DNA of 64,000 nucleotides from Toxonevra muliebris (GCA_963691655.1 OY829326.1:57653776-57717775); one strand, 5' to 3'. Numbered from the stretch's first letter, positions 35,801-48,510 are shown. The notes: generated from the sequence alone by a model not told the origin. A program made the numbers and translations.

Positions 35801-38800
35801 TGACAATATCTATCTCTACTGAAAAAGTCTTGAGTTGGCCTTTCATTAAGGTAATATGGCTTTTTGGCTTTAAACGACTATAACCTTCTTTTGTAAAAAT
35901 GCTCAGCACAATATCCTCTTTCACTATACTGTGTCACAAAATTGATTTTTTTCCATCAGACTGGAGACATGTCGTCTAGAGTATTTTGAGGTTGTCGCTG
36001 AGCTCGAATCTCAAGACCATTTTGCTTCATCATCGTAAGGTTTTCGAGATAACGGTACATGAAATCATGAAAATGGCTTTATTAAAACTGTACCAGGGTA
36101 TTTTTAATTTATGGATTTGTAGTTCTTGGTGTCTATACAAAAGTGGTTTAATAGAAAAAGAAGCACATATTTTGTGAACACAAAAATCCTCCATCTAAGT
36201 TTCTTACCCCAAATTTTGGAAGTTTTTTAAGTACAGCTTAGAACAATATTGTCAACAGGCTAAATGAATGATAAAAATTTTATAGTATGATTGTGAAAAA
36301 GTTTATTAATCAAAAAGGTAAGGGGGGTGGGGGGGGGGGGTCCGAGAACCTTCAACCTTGAATTCTAGAAAAAATAACCTCACAAAGTTAAATTTTATAC
36401 TTTTCCTAAATTAGTATTGTAAAACTCAAAGTACAAGATTTTTTAAAATTTAAAATAAAATATAAATATTTCTAACCCTGTGACTGAGTTTAAAAAGTTT
36501 AATAATTCATAAAAAATTGAAAGCAATATTGGATTTTTATAAACTTAAACTTATATGAATTATAATAAAGTGCGGAGTTTTGAGCAAACTATTTGAAATT
36601 TTTGACAACCAGATGCCGTGTAAGTATTTACAAAATTAATAAAAAAAAGAAAGATAATAAATAAGGGTGAGGTCAAGGAGGCATGTGGTTTTTAAAAAAA
36701 TATCTCTATTTATCAATATTACCAGCAATCAATATTTCAGCTGGATATGAGTATTCTTTCGATTTTATATTTAATTTACAAAATTGAAAAAATTTTGTAC
36801 TTATAAGAAAAAACATTAACCTTTACCTTAAGTTTTAAATAATTTTAAATTAACAAAGATCGATTAGCATTTTCTATTCTTTTTTATTAATTTTTAAACA
36901 GAACGAAAGTGTCAGACAAAAATTCCTTAATTTTATAAACCCTCAAATTTCATGAATTTTGTCGCAGTGTAATTAATGTACTGAAAAATCAAAAGAAAAA
37001 TATAAAAAAATTAATTATTAAGTAACCCACTTCTGTTTTTCATTTTCATTTTTGTTTATGTTTTTTTTTTTCTTTTTCTTTTTCTTCACTGCTTTTTGAT
37101 AAACTTCCATGCGTTCGCTGCTGCCTGCTCAGTTTGCCTGTCTGTATCTACCTGTACTTTCACCTACATATAAATTCTCTTTCACCCCACATACAAACAC
37201 ACGCACTCATTTTTTTTTATCAGCTAATAATATAACGCACGTATGTTTTTGAAGCTTCTTCAAAAATTTTCTCCACCCACCTACTACTGTCTTTGATGAA
37301 GGAGTATCTACATAGAGCTACCTTAGCATCATAACCAGCTATACTTTTAGATAATAACACACGCATTTACTTACTCCAACTTTCATTTTCAACATTGATC
37401 TTTCGCTTTGCTTTACTTTTTCACTCACACCACCTGCTGCGAGTTTCCTTTGGAAAATTCTTCAGGTAAGAAGTAAGAACGCCTTTATGTATGCTTTAAT
37501 TTTTGTTTATTTATTTTTTATGTGCGTTAATGAACTTTTTGCCCTCTTCTTTGCTTCTTTTTGGCAGTTATTTTACTTTACTTTGTTGGTATTTTTTTTT
37601 TGCTTCAGTTGTTACTTCTGCTGCTGTCGCTGTTGCGTCTTGTTGTTTTTGTTAATTTTATGTAATTTATCATCACAGGTGATGTGAAATTTCAGAAACA
37701 TACATAAACATAAATGTGTGTGTGTGTGTATGTGTATGTATGTATGTATGTGTATGTGTGTATGTATGTTTTTATGTTTTGTATGTATAAAGTTGATTTT
37801 TAATCTTTTGCAATCATTTTTTAAGTCGTTCTCTTTGCTGTTTTATAGCTGAGTTATTATGTATGTATGTTCATATGTATATATACGAGCTGAAGCAGTA
37901 GCTACAACAACAACAACAAGAACAGCAAAGGATAAATGAATATTTATAAGAATGATAAATGAGTAGTATGAAGTGAATTTGATTTACTGTTTGACTGAGT
38001 TTCATCTGCTACACATTCTTACACACATACATACAAACATAAAACAGTGCAGCCAAAAATATTTCATTTTATTATTAAATATGATTTTGAAAATACCCCA
38101 CTATGTGTAAATGATAGTGTTATAATAAAATATGAGAGAAATTTGGTCGTTTTCATAAATGGAAATTAAAAAAAACCCGGTATTTTTGAACTTGAAAAAA
38201 CTTAAAATTCCGATAAAAACTCTATGGAAAATAGCAACATTGGTCCTTACATCTGGAATAATCTAGAATTTTGATCTTCATAATTTAAAAAAGTTTCGTT
38301 TTTATATTTTTGTCATTTTTCAGGGGAGTTCAGGATATCTAGGGTAAGATACATGAAAAAATTGATGTTCTCAAAAATAGAGTAAGTAACTTTGGAGTCT
38401 CAGCCAACTCGCACTACCCTTTCGCAATCACCATTGAAGATTTCTAGATCCACCATTGAATACGTTTATCATATTGATGAAGAAACATAATAATAATTTT
38501 TCTATTCTGCATAACTCTTACTGACATTTAAGGTTAAGGTTGCTTTTTTTAAGTAATTTTGCAATGTAAATCAAATTATTATTAACAAAAAAGCATTTAA
38601 TCTTTGAAGGTTACCTTTCACGTACATCTTTTAATAATACATATACTAAAAACTATCACTACAATCTCAGCTTTTTTTTATTTGAATGATTTCAAGTAAA
38701 AAAAACCTGCACTTTCTCTACTCTTTACTTACACAATTTCTTCTACAGCTTCATTATATGTAAAAAGAGAAAAAAATTAAAAGAAAAAAGAGAGCGAGAG

Positions 38801-39950
38801 AGATGTAATAACGAACTTACGAATTCAATTTACGTGACATCATTACACATTAAGACAAGAACAAATTGCGCGCAACTTTCACATGTCACCATAAGGCGAT
38901 ACAATTCATGCAATATGATGATGATCATCATCATAATGATGATGGAAAATGATGAGAAGACATGTGTGAATATGAATGTGTGCGTTTCAATAAAAAAAAA
39001 GAAAATAATAAGAAGAAGAAAAAACAGTAAGAAGCAAATATCTATACGAATTTATGAATGTGTGAGAAAGAAACAGAATAGAATGAGTCAGAAAAATGAT
39101 GATAAATACAAATAAGAAATGAAATGATGATGAAAATAAAATAAAACAAAACGTATTTGTATATAAATGAAGCAAAAGTTGATAATAGCAGCAAGAGCAG
39201 CATCAAAAACAAACGAATAGAGCAGCAACACAAAAAATGAGGAAAAGAAGATGAAATGTGGAAAATGATGATGTAGGTAGATGATGTTGTTGTTGGTTTT
39301 ACTATAGTGCTGATGGGTTTTTATACGTTTACATACACACATTTGAAATTATTATTATTACTTGCAGCTAGAATACGACTGGCAAGTATATGTAAGTATG
39401 TATGCATGCATGTGTATGTGATGGCACAGATAAATAAAAATATCACACATACACACAAATTCACTCACATATAAGAACATTTAAGTTAAAATTGATGAAC
39501 TTGCAACGTTTTTCACCTTTCAACACAAATGTCAGTTATAATAAATTTGTGTGTATGTAGTATGTAAGTATGTGTGGATATGTGTATACACACAAATATG
39601 TATGGTATATAAATGTATGCGTATAAATTGTAGACATTTCTGCAATTCTGTGCTAGAGCAAAAAGAAAAGATTTATTTTACTTTTAGCTCTTTTGTTTCA
39701 TTTTTTTTTTCTACACACATATACTCGAATATATTCGTATACTTATACATACGCATACAAGTATGTATATATGAATATTGTATTAAATAAATGTGTCTAT
39801 TTATGTGTTGTTGATGAAGTCGCAGATTGTTGGAGAATGTTGTTGGTAAAGTCAAAATAAATTATGATTAAATTCCAGTGAAATTTGTTAGAATTACGCA
39901 CAAAAAAAGAAAGCACAATTGTTTAAAAGTTTACAAAATGGGGAAAATTT
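32851..39950. other. Intron-like DNA, no gene recognised
   Basis: About 7 kb without a supportable gene. Simple repeats include ACATACA/TATGTA runs (33205-33330), TAG triplets at 34271-34283, an AGAC run near 34397-34412, a poly-G tract at 36325-36342, GTAT repeats at 37713-37770, ATG triplets near 38915-38955 and AG runs near 38770-38805. A short palindromic AATTCAATTG cluster lies at about 33228-33258. Two overlapping minus frames at 35576-35924 have non-repetitive translations but match nothing I recognise. Confidence 0.5.
37713..37770. repeat. GT/GTAT microsatellite
   Basis: Alternating TGTG and TGTATG units with few interruptions. The complementary strand gives CATACA. Confidence 0.9.
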
Positions 39951-39959
39951 TTAAAAGCA

Positions 39960-40870
39960 GTTTATTGAAGACATTTTCGATGACATAGTCGTGTTAGGTA
40001 TAACATAACATACTTATACAATTTTTATAGAATTGTATAACAAATGGTCACACAAATTATCAAATAATGAATGAATAATGAATGAAACGTGTTTAAATCT
40101 ATAGATAAAATGGTCATGCTAGGTGTCTTCTGCATGAGTTTTTCATACTCACTTCTAATTTTGTAGTAGTAGTTTGATTGAGAACACTTTCAATGGCATA
40201 CACATGTCAGGTGCTACATATATAACTTTATTGAGATGAATATTATAAGAAAACCGGGCATGCCATCAAATAATGAGTATAAAATAATCTCAAAAACACT
40301 TTTGATGCGTGACATTTTCGATGACATAGTCATGCTTTATGTCATGTATGTGTGTTTTATTTACTTATTTGTAATTTTACAATTTTGAATATATTTCTAT
40401 TTTGATTTTTTTTCATATACAAATCTTTTTCTATCTTCTCTGCTGAGATTCCAAAATGAGTTAAATTTATTTATGATTAATCTATAGTTTTTGAAAAGTG
40501 GTTTATTGAAACAGTTTTAGGTAGAAAATTGAATTGAATTGAATACCTATGACTTAAAAAATGTTTATATCATCAGATAAGGTGTAAAAATCATTCGGAA
40601 GTACTCTATTGATGTCACATGCAGGATTCTTTCTATGACTTGGTTAAGCTATATGTCGTTTATATATTTATTTGTAATAGCTGCCTGAAGATGATTTAAT
40701 GACATAGTCATAACTGTTGTCACATAGGCAAGGGTCTTGTATTGAAAGTGATTAAAAATGTGACCATATTATCAATAAAGTTAGTGCATAACAACCTTAA
40801 TGACCGTATTAATGCGTGACATTTTTGATGACCAGGTTATGCAATATGTCATGTACATTAATTTTAGCTA
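39960..40870. repeat. Degenerate array with 'GACATTTTCGATGACATAGTCATGC...ATGTCATGT'
   Basis: Related blocks near 39968-40005, 40118-40132, 40188-40220, 40308-40350, 40613-40665, 40688-40730 and 40810-40860 share gacatttt-gatgacatagtcatgct and then a tatgtcatgta part. Spacing is 70 to 260 bases. All are on the plus strand and heavily mutated. No gene is present. Confidence 0.6.
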
Positions 40871-43410
40871 CTAACATGTGATTCTTCTAGTTGGATTTAC
40901 TTGTACATAAATATGTAACAAACAATTGTGTACTCCAGATAAGGCAAACTTCTGTGTAGTAGAAGCTTTGGATTCCACATTGCTCCAGACTTGATTTCAA
41001 GATTTCACATCATTAGAAAAAAGCAGAAGAATTACAATTGTGAAACAGAAGACATATAGTAAAGTTCTCATAAACAATTTCTTTGCATGTTTTGCTGAGT
41101 TGAATGGTCTTGACACAAGTAGTTCGTGCGCGTAGACCCGACCGTTCTTAAAACTAATTTCAAAAACAACAGGAACATCTAGGAACTTTACCTGCTAAAA
41201 CCACAACAAAAATATAACAATTTTTTTTACAGCATTATTTTATAACCATGACAGTTTGAAGAGCAAATTTTTAATCAAATCAAATCAAGTTTTAATGTTT
41301 TAGTAAACGTTCAACTAAACGTCGAAAGAGAATGTAAAAAAAAGTAAGAAGCATTGAAGTTGGTATTTTTGGCCGCAATTTATTCTAAATTGATTTCATT
41401 CCCAAAACTTAAGTCACGAACGTCAGCATCTGTATTACAGCCCTTGCAATCATAGCAGTGAAGCTAAAACTGTGGAATGTGTATTATAATATTAATATTT
41501 TCAAAAGCAGACCATAGTAGAAATCCACATTAAACCATATTGAATGCCATTATCGATATCCACATCAAGCTTTTTCTCATCAGTGTTGAGTTTTAATGCT
41601 ATATTCCAACATTGTTCTGTACAAATACGTAGCATATCATTAAAACCGGTATACCAAATTGAAATTATTCTCAGTGGAAATATTTCGTACTTGTCGTGCA
41701 CAGTTTCTCTCTCTGTTAACACTTTGAATATTTGCAGTTTTTTTTTTTTATTTTGTTTTGACAACTTAAATTTCATCATGAATTTGTAACAAAAATTATA
41801 TAAAATCTTAAGATTTACTAACTCTCTCTCTCTCACATATACACAAACACATATTCATACTGTTAAATGTCAAATTTTTCCACAAAACTAACGAGATTTT
41901 CTTCAAGTTTCGCCTTTGCCATACTTTCTTTTCAAACTATCAAATATATATATATATATATATATCTTTATATATATATATATATGTATCTCTGTATATG
42001 TATGTATATAAGTATTTGTGTGATAATCAAATCCAGTCAAATATCTTTGCTCACCGCAAGCAATTAAAGTTGTCGCAATAATTGCATTTTCTTCTCAGTC
42101 AAGTAAAGTCAAGTCAAGTCAAGCCAAGATACCAAAAATGCAGTTTGGGAAAAATTTTATGATTGTATATTTTTGCCTGCCTGCCTGCCTGCTTGGAAGA
42201 TACTCTAAGCTACATTGGGTTGTATATGTGGGTTTGTTTCTAAGTATTTTGAGTTTTAGGAGTTTGGGGTGTGGCAGTTAGTGGTGGCACTTTTGTTTTT
42301 GTGAGCAGCGATAAGGCACACACACAAGTTAACGTACTAAAAACTTTTGTGCTTTACTTGCTTAAACTTAAAAATGTTTGCTGCTGCTATACGAGTAAGT
42401 ATAAATGGACTTATTGTAAGATAGACCGACAGACAAATAGCTAGATAGAAAACAAATTGTAGAGAGAAAGAGAGAAAGACAGACGCAAGAAGAATGACTG
42501 AATGAAGAAGCAAGTACTGATTGTGATTATAACTTGCGATGAATTGAATGCAGCAGCAGCAGCGGATTAAGAAACTTTAAATTGCTGCCACAAAGATGTT
42601 GAAGCAAAATAACATAGATGAAGATGGAGAAAATGATGTAGAAGAAGTCCCCGAAATAATATTCTTCTCTACATGTTGAAGCTTAAAACTAAAGCTAACT
42701 AACTATGTATATACGTTAGTAGAAATATGCAATAATACACACACATACACAAACACACACACGTAGCCAAACAAAAAAGGGAGCAACGAAACGATTAGTA
42801 CTTTGACGTCCTTTGGCAAAGTTTAAAGGTCATTTGTTAAGAAGAAGAAACATACGAGCAAGCAGAAAAAGACACAAAACACAAAGCAAAGAGAATTTTG
42901 TTGCATTTGTAAAGGAATTAAAATACCTTTACTCTTCTTTACGCTTGGCGATGATAACACAAGGTACGTAAGTGTGTTTGTGTGGTATAAAATATTGTTA
43001 AGAAATTTAAGACATTTTTTTTTTTTGAAGAGCGTTTGAATGATTTAGAAAGAGAGATTTTCTTAAACTCAAATGTGTTTTACTTGTGATAATACACAAA
43101 AAATTACATCGTGAAAGTAACGTGTCAGATTTATTATATATTATAAAATTGTGCTTGATTTATAATATTACACATGATTGGGGATGAGTTGTGACAAATA
43201 ACATAAAGTTTTTTAACTAATCTTTAGCTATGTTCTCTGTTGATTGATCAGTTATAAGTGGTGTGATCTATAGATTTGAAAAAAATCAGCGGATTCTATG
43301 GAAGCTGTAGACACTCAAATAGTTAAAACGATTTACGGGTTGCTTTATATTTGGGATGACTTCTAGTAGTTATAAAAATTTCAAGGTTTTAAAACTATCC
43401 ATGAGTGTTT
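40871..43410. other. Intron-like DNA with simple repeats, no gene
   Basis: No supported coding region. It contains an AT/TATG microsatellite at about 41943-41992, a TCAAG run at 42100-42125, a GCCT tetranucleotide run near 42174-42195 and purine-rich tracts at 42440-42670. A 111-codon minus frame at 41501-41836 has no recognisable domain. Confidence 0.5.
41943..41992. repeat. (AT)n microsatellite
   Basis: Two TA runs separated by CTTTA, merging rightward into TATGTA repeats. Confidence 0.9.
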
Positions 43411-43424
43411 TTTATATTTTTTCC

Positions 43425-43960
43425 CTCTAGCGGCTACTCAAGCGATTGTCATTGGTTTGTGTTGAGATTATTTTAATAGCTTGCGATCACTAACAGTTGG
43501 TGTTTATACTTTTTATAACGAACTTAGTATTTTGAGTACTCTAGTAGCTGCATTTGGTATTTTCTTGAACCTACTTTAGCGTTTTGTGCCATCTTTCGAA
43601 CGGTCTTAGCTCCTATTTTGGACGATATAACAATTTAACGGCGGTTTGTTTGTACTTTTTACTGACGATCTTTGTATTTTGAGAGCTCTAGTGGTTAGTT
43701 TTGGAACTATTTTTTATTTTATGTCCTTTAATGGTTGAACTTGATATTTTTTAATGACGATTCAAGTGATTTGTGCCCTCTAGCGGTTGGTTTTAGTGCT
43801 TTTGGTTGAATATTTTTGTATTATTTTATGCCCTCAAGTGATTGGGTTACGATTGTCTCCTTTTGCTTATTGTTTTTCCTGACGATTATAGTATTTTGTG
43901 CCTCTAGCGCACACTGGGTTTTAGCTGCCTTAGTATCTCAGTTATGAGCTGTCAAAGTTG
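43425..43960. repeat. Degenerate array with 'ATTTTGTGCCCTCTAGCGGTTGGTTT'
   Basis: The core TGCCCTCTAGCGGTTGG, or clear variants, occurs near 43431, 43533, 43577, 43683, 43726, 43772, 43826 and 43897. It is often preceded by 'TGACGATT..AGTATTTTG'. Spacing is roughly 45 to 105 bases. Two further copies lie beyond the next satellite, near 45659 and 45735, suggesting one array later interrupted. Confidence 0.65.
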
Positions 43961-44429
43961 CGGTATTTTTATTGCTGGTTGCGTGTAATTTTTCATTACT
44001 TTGAAGAGCAATTTTATAAAAACAAATCTTTTTGAATAATTTTTTGATGATGGAGCTTTCAGTTTCAGGTGTTTCAAGTAGTAACGGTATCAAAATTTTC
44101 TTTAATTAAAATCTTGGAATTATTTTTAAGATTTATTTCAAAATAAAGAGTTAAAGTTGTTCTTTCGTAAGTCCCCGTTATATTTTCATTATCTACCTTT
44201 GAAGTACACTATCTTAGATTAGTTTGCAAAATTTTGATGTGCCTTGTTTGCTCCTTGGGAAAATAACCTAGTTTTTCTAACTGAACTAAAGTTTTGATTT
44301 CGAAATTTGACCATCTTCTGTTATTATTGCTAATGTTAAGAATGGCATGGTTACGCCAATCTAAATCAGTGTGTCGAGTTTTATTGCATTTGTGTACTTT
44401 AGTATTTTGCCATATCACGCTTTAAGCAT

Positions 44430-45445
44430 TTCAGTTTTATGATGGTGGGCGTAGTTACAAAGAGATTTGGTTAATTTTGGTACCAAATATTATCTATGCT
44501 AATATAAAGAAGTGTGTCGAATTAGTATATTGAATTTACTTCAATATTTTTCCTGATATCACGCTTTGAAAATTTCACTTTTATAGGAAGTGGGCGTGGT
44601 TACCTAGGGAATTGGTTGATTTTTATGCTATATATTTTATATGCTAATATAAAAAAGTGTGTTTAGTCTCATTTAATTGATTTTAATATTTTGCCTGATA
44701 TCACGCTTTAAAAATTTCGGGTATATGGTGGGTGGGCGTGGTTACTGAGGGATTTGGTTAATTTAAGTACGAAATATTACTTGTTCTAACATATAAAAGT
44801 GTATTGAATTTACTTCAATATTTTTCCTGATATCACGCTTTGAAAATTTCACTTTTATAGGAAGTGGGCGTGGTTACCTAGGGAATTGGTTGATTTTTAT
44901 GCTATATATTTTATATGCTAATATAAAAAAGTGTGTTTAGTCTCATTTAATTGATTTTAATATTTTGCCTGATATCACGCTTTAAAAATTTCGGGTATAT
45001 GATGGGTGGGCGTGATTACTGAGGGATTTGGTTAATTTAAGTACGAAATATTACTTGTTCTAACATAAAAAAGTGTATTGAATTTACTTCAGTATTTTTC
45101 CTGATATCACGCTTTGAAAATTTCACTCACTTTTATAGGAAGTGGGCGTGGTTACTGAGGGATTTAGTTAGTTTTTATGCTATATATTTTGTATACTAAT
45201 ATAAATAAGTGTGTTTAGTTTCATTAAATTTACTTTGGTATTTTGCCTGATATCACGCTTTGAAAATTTCAGTTATATGGTGGGTGGGCGTGGTTGCTGA
45301 GGGATTTGATTGATTTTAGTACCAAATATTATTTATGCTTATATAAAGAAGTGTGTCAAATTGTGTTGAATTTACTTCAGAATTTTACCTACTACAACGC
45401 TTTGAAAATTTCACTCATTCATGCGGTTGGTGGGTGTGGTTTCGA
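44430..45445. repeat. Satellite-like higher-order repeat, about 140-bp monomers in 274-278-bp dimers
   Basis: The landmark GGGCGTG recurs at 44447, 44592, 44734, 44866, 45008, 45144 and 45286, with a mutated copy at 45432, giving monomers of 132 to 146 bases. Two monomer types alternate: one with 'ttataggaagtgggcgtgg' (44592, 44866, 45144), the other with 'tatggtgggtgggcgtgg' (44734, 45008, 45286). Same-type copies are 274 and 278 bases apart and much more alike than neighbours. All monomers contain 'tatcacgctttgaaaatttc'. It is non-coding. Confidence 0.88.
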
Positions 45446-45929
45446 ACCGATTTCACCCATTTTAAAGAGGAAACATTTCGGGACGCTAAGAATTCAATTT
45501 GGTATGAACAAATAATTTTAACCAGCTATTGGTATCAAATACCCCATAGTGCAGCGGTTGGCTTCGACACTTTCTTCCAATGTTGATAAATTTTCAATTA
45601 GATTTTCATTTTTTATGTCTTTTACCGATTTGAACATTTTTTTTTAATTTATTGAATTTTGTGCCCTCTAGATCTAGAGGTTAGTTTGTGTACTTTTTGA
45701 TGAAGATTTCATTGGTTTATGACAATTTTGATATTTTATGCCTTGGATGGTTTTTTAATTTTATTTCTGGTGAAGCAAATGTTTGTGTGGGTCGGTACAT
45801 CTACACTATGTATACATAATATTTTAAATCGTCGTCAGATCAATGAAATTTTGGATGCCATGGTCATCGTATGTCTTCAGCAAATTATAGACAAAACACT
45901 CATTTTCAGTTTGTGGGATCTTTTATAAT
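45446..45929. other. Edge of the satellite and remaining CCCTCTAG copies
   Basis: The last diverged satellite monomer fades out by about 45600. Copies of the CCCTCTAG-type repeat then appear near 45659 and 45735. No gene; plus frames here translate the repeats. Confidence 0.45.
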
Positions 45930-46785
45930 CAGGTTACGGAGAGCCATTCGTTTTGATTCGTTCGTTAGCCATTTGCATACGAATTTTATTTTTAATTTGT
46001 TCAAGGATTATATTTTTTGACTCACGAATTTAGTTGTTGGGTTCGTGATCCGAACTGAATATTTTAAGATCCAAAAATATGATTCGTTAGCGATTTAATC
46101 CAAAAAGAATAGTTCGCGAACTGAAATTTGGACTCAACATTTTTTGCTTGTTTTAAATAAAAACAAGAGAGATTTTATCTTGCGTGAAGTCAATAATGAA
46201 ATTAAATAATAAAAATTCTTACTATATGTAGAATTTTTATGTAAGTTATTACTGTACCTATTTAGTAAGCGTTAGAAAATCTTTTGGAGGAGAGAGGAGG
46301 GGGCGGGGGTGAATTTCCTCCAAACATGCCCCCGCTCCTCTTTGCATCCACCACTGCTATGCACAATAGTAAGTATATTGTAAAACATAAAGACACAAAT
46401 TTGAAGTTTTAGTCTTTTTATATACATATATAACATAAAAGCTATCTATATACATATGCACATACATACATTTGTGTGTATATTTGTTTGTTTGCTTAAC
46501 GCAATATAAAAATGCACTAAACATAATTATGAAGAGAGTAGAAATATATAAAGCATACAAACAATCGGTTCATTTTGATTCGTTTGAGTTCGTTTTGGTT
46601 GGTTCTCGTTCACTCTCCAAAAATTTTCAGATCGATCGCGATCGAACAAATTAATTTTTTTTTATTGTTCGTTTGCGAGCGAACCAAATGCATTCATTTA
46701 ATTTGAAAAGGATTTTATTTTGTCAAGTTCGAGTTGCGAGAAGAACTTTATTTTTTGGATCGCGATCCAAATTTTTCGTAGCCTG
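45930..46785. repeat. TTCG-rich repeats with GATCGCGATC palindromes
   Basis: Two halves (about 45945-46135 and 46563-46780) share 'cattttgattcgttcg', 'ttgttcaagg', 'ttttttggatc' and 'gcgaacc/gaaccaa' motifs. The right half has AGATCGATCGCGATCGAAC near 46631 and TGGATCGCGATCCA near 46758, both palindromic. The segment between (about 46140-46560) is unrelated and includes a C/G-rich patch. No frame is supported. Confidence 0.5.
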
Positions 46786-48461
46786 TTTATAATCCACAGA
46801 TTACACAAAAGTTAAAAACGAAGTTTGCAATAAAAGATTTAAAAGTAGAAGCCCAAAACTGAAAGCAAACGTTCAACGATTTTTATATGAAACTATGTCA
46901 TGAAAAATTTATGAAATTTGTATTTTTGTGAAACTTTTTTTACTGTTAGTAATGATGAACTAAAAATATTCCAGGCGGAGCGAGTTTCAAGTGTATATAT
47001 CACACCTAATAGCATTTGATGGTGACAATTACAATTACATGTTCATAGTAGAAGAAGATTCTCTTCAAAAGCTATAATTATCACTAATTTTTGTAGAATA
47101 ACAGAAATTGCATTATCAGCATTTTTCTTTGTTTCAAAAAACAGAAAGCTCCCCTCACTTAAACAACACATACACCTAAAAAATATAAAAGAAATCCCCA
47201 TTTTTTCCGACTTATTTCGGCTTTTACTTTTATTTCTACTTTTCCTTAAAGTTTTTTCTTTTTTTTTCTGCTAACAATTGTCTGTCAATGCCATTTAACT
47301 GTCAAAAAATTGACAATCAACTTACGCCTGTCACACAATGAGCATACGTTGTATTAATGTCGTATTTTATTTTACTTTCCTACATAAATACTTGGTTTTT
47401 TTCTACATTTTTGCCCTCATTTCGAAACTCAAATTTTGGTAGTTATTATACTTGCTGAGAATATCTTATTCAGCTATTTTTTTTTCTTTTTTTTTTGTGT
47501 GCCTCTGTGCAACTTTTCTGCAGAATTTTTTTAATGCATGTATGTGTGTATTTTACCCGCATTTGATTTTTTTTCTTTTATATAACCAATAATGAGTTCA
47601 ACAATAGTCATAGCAGCCGCTTCAATTCGACCCAAATTCTTCTTGAAATGGAGAAAAAAAAAAAATAATGACACATGTTCTTCTGTGAAAATTGTTGTTG
47701 AATGGATGAAAAAAATTGTAGTAGGTAAAGAAAAGGTTTCTTGTATAATTTTGACATCAAATTTAAATAAAAATGCTCGTGTGGATAAATGTATATCAAG
47801 TTTGTTACCTTTTTTCTTTGATACACACTGACAGTTCAGTATCTTTTTTGGTACTTTTTTTGTAAACATTTTTGGTGGAAGAATTTTATTTGTTTTTTAT
47901 TTTTCTAATGTGGAATTTTGAATCATTGATTTGTATTAAAGTATTTTAATTTTAAACTCATTTATAGAGATTTAGTTGTACTTGTAGTTTTTCAGAAGTA
48001 TTTATGTAGTTACGTAAAATACTTTAAAGTATACTTTCTGACGCTAGCAAAAATTTGCCAGTACTTTAATTTTGTTGAAAAAAGTTAAACATGGTTATTA
48101 AAATTTGGTATAACTAACTAACAGCGCTATTAGCTAGTAGGCTGCGATAATCTATTTTCATTTTTTCTTTTTCAAACAAATTTAATTTAAATTTTTTCAA
48201 AGCCTAAATGTATACTATTGGCTTTTTATTTTTAATAAATGAAAAATTAATGTATTGGTATATATTTTGAAATGTGTGTCGTTTTTGGATAAATATAATT
48301 ATTTTATTGCAAATATTTTTTTTTCTATGTATGCCAAAACGCTTTAATAACAATTAAAAACTGCAAAAATATAAAGAATATATTTTACTTACTATTTCAA
48401 AAACTTGACTTTAAAATAAAATACTAGTAGTAAAAATAAATAAAATATTGGCAAGACTTAC
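46786..48461. other. Intron immediately downstream (minus sense) of the CELF exon, no gene
   Basis: AT-rich with T-runs. Open frames near 47531-47869 on both strands are overlapping and low-complexity, and I do not call them. In the minus sense this is the start of the intron that follows the 49-nt exon. Confidence 0.5.
48456..48461 (-). other. 5' splice site of the CELF exon
   Basis: Read on the minus strand the exon ends ...CGTAGCG and the intron opens GTAAGT, a full match to the animal donor consensus. Confidence 0.85.
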
Positions 48462-48510
48462 CGCTACGACTTTCACTTTCAGCTGGCTTGAGCTGTAAAG
48501 CACGGTTCAT
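48462..48510 (-). CDS. bru3: 49-nt internal exon of a CELF/Bruno-family RNA-binding protein gene
   Basis: CELF/Bruno proteins bind GU-rich elements in pre-mRNA and mRNA through three RRMs and control splicing, translation and decay. On the minus strand this exon is preceded by CTTTCTTTCTCCACTTACAG and followed by GTAAGT. It is exactly 49 nt, starts with ATG in phase 0 and leaves one base (G) for the next codon. It encodes MNRALQLKPAESESRS. In vertebrate CELF genes the linker between RRM1 and RRM2 is encoded by an exon of the same length and phase (MHHPIQMKPADSEKNN in CELF1; MNRPIQVKPADSESRG-like in CELF4). The MNR start and SESR end favour the CELF3-6/bru3 branch over bru1; the symbol is therefore an orthology inference and bru2 is not excluded. 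The ATG is an internal methionine, not a start. Neighbouring exons are outside the window or unrecognised. Confidence 0.8.

Noticed and set aside
35576..35924. Two overlapping minus frames with normal-looking amino-acid composition.
   Set aside because: Could be an old transposon trace, but I could match neither frame to any family, and no splice sites are convincing.
36325..36342. Poly-G run.
   Set aside because: A simple repeat. It may relate to the G-rich edges of the element family at 19700, but the adjacent sequence does not show the GGTGGATCT word.
37440..37475. CAG|GTAAGA on the plus strand, a zero-length-exon-like junction.
   Set aside because: It is on the strand opposite to the only host exon and has no strong pyrimidine tract.
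44209..44418. Minus frame next to the satellite.
   Set aside because: It overlaps the edge of the array; no motif is recognised.
47531..47869. Minus 112-codon frame close to the CELF exon.
   Set aside because: Overlaps a plus frame of similar length, is low in complexity, and has no acceptor or donor pattern joining it to the exon.
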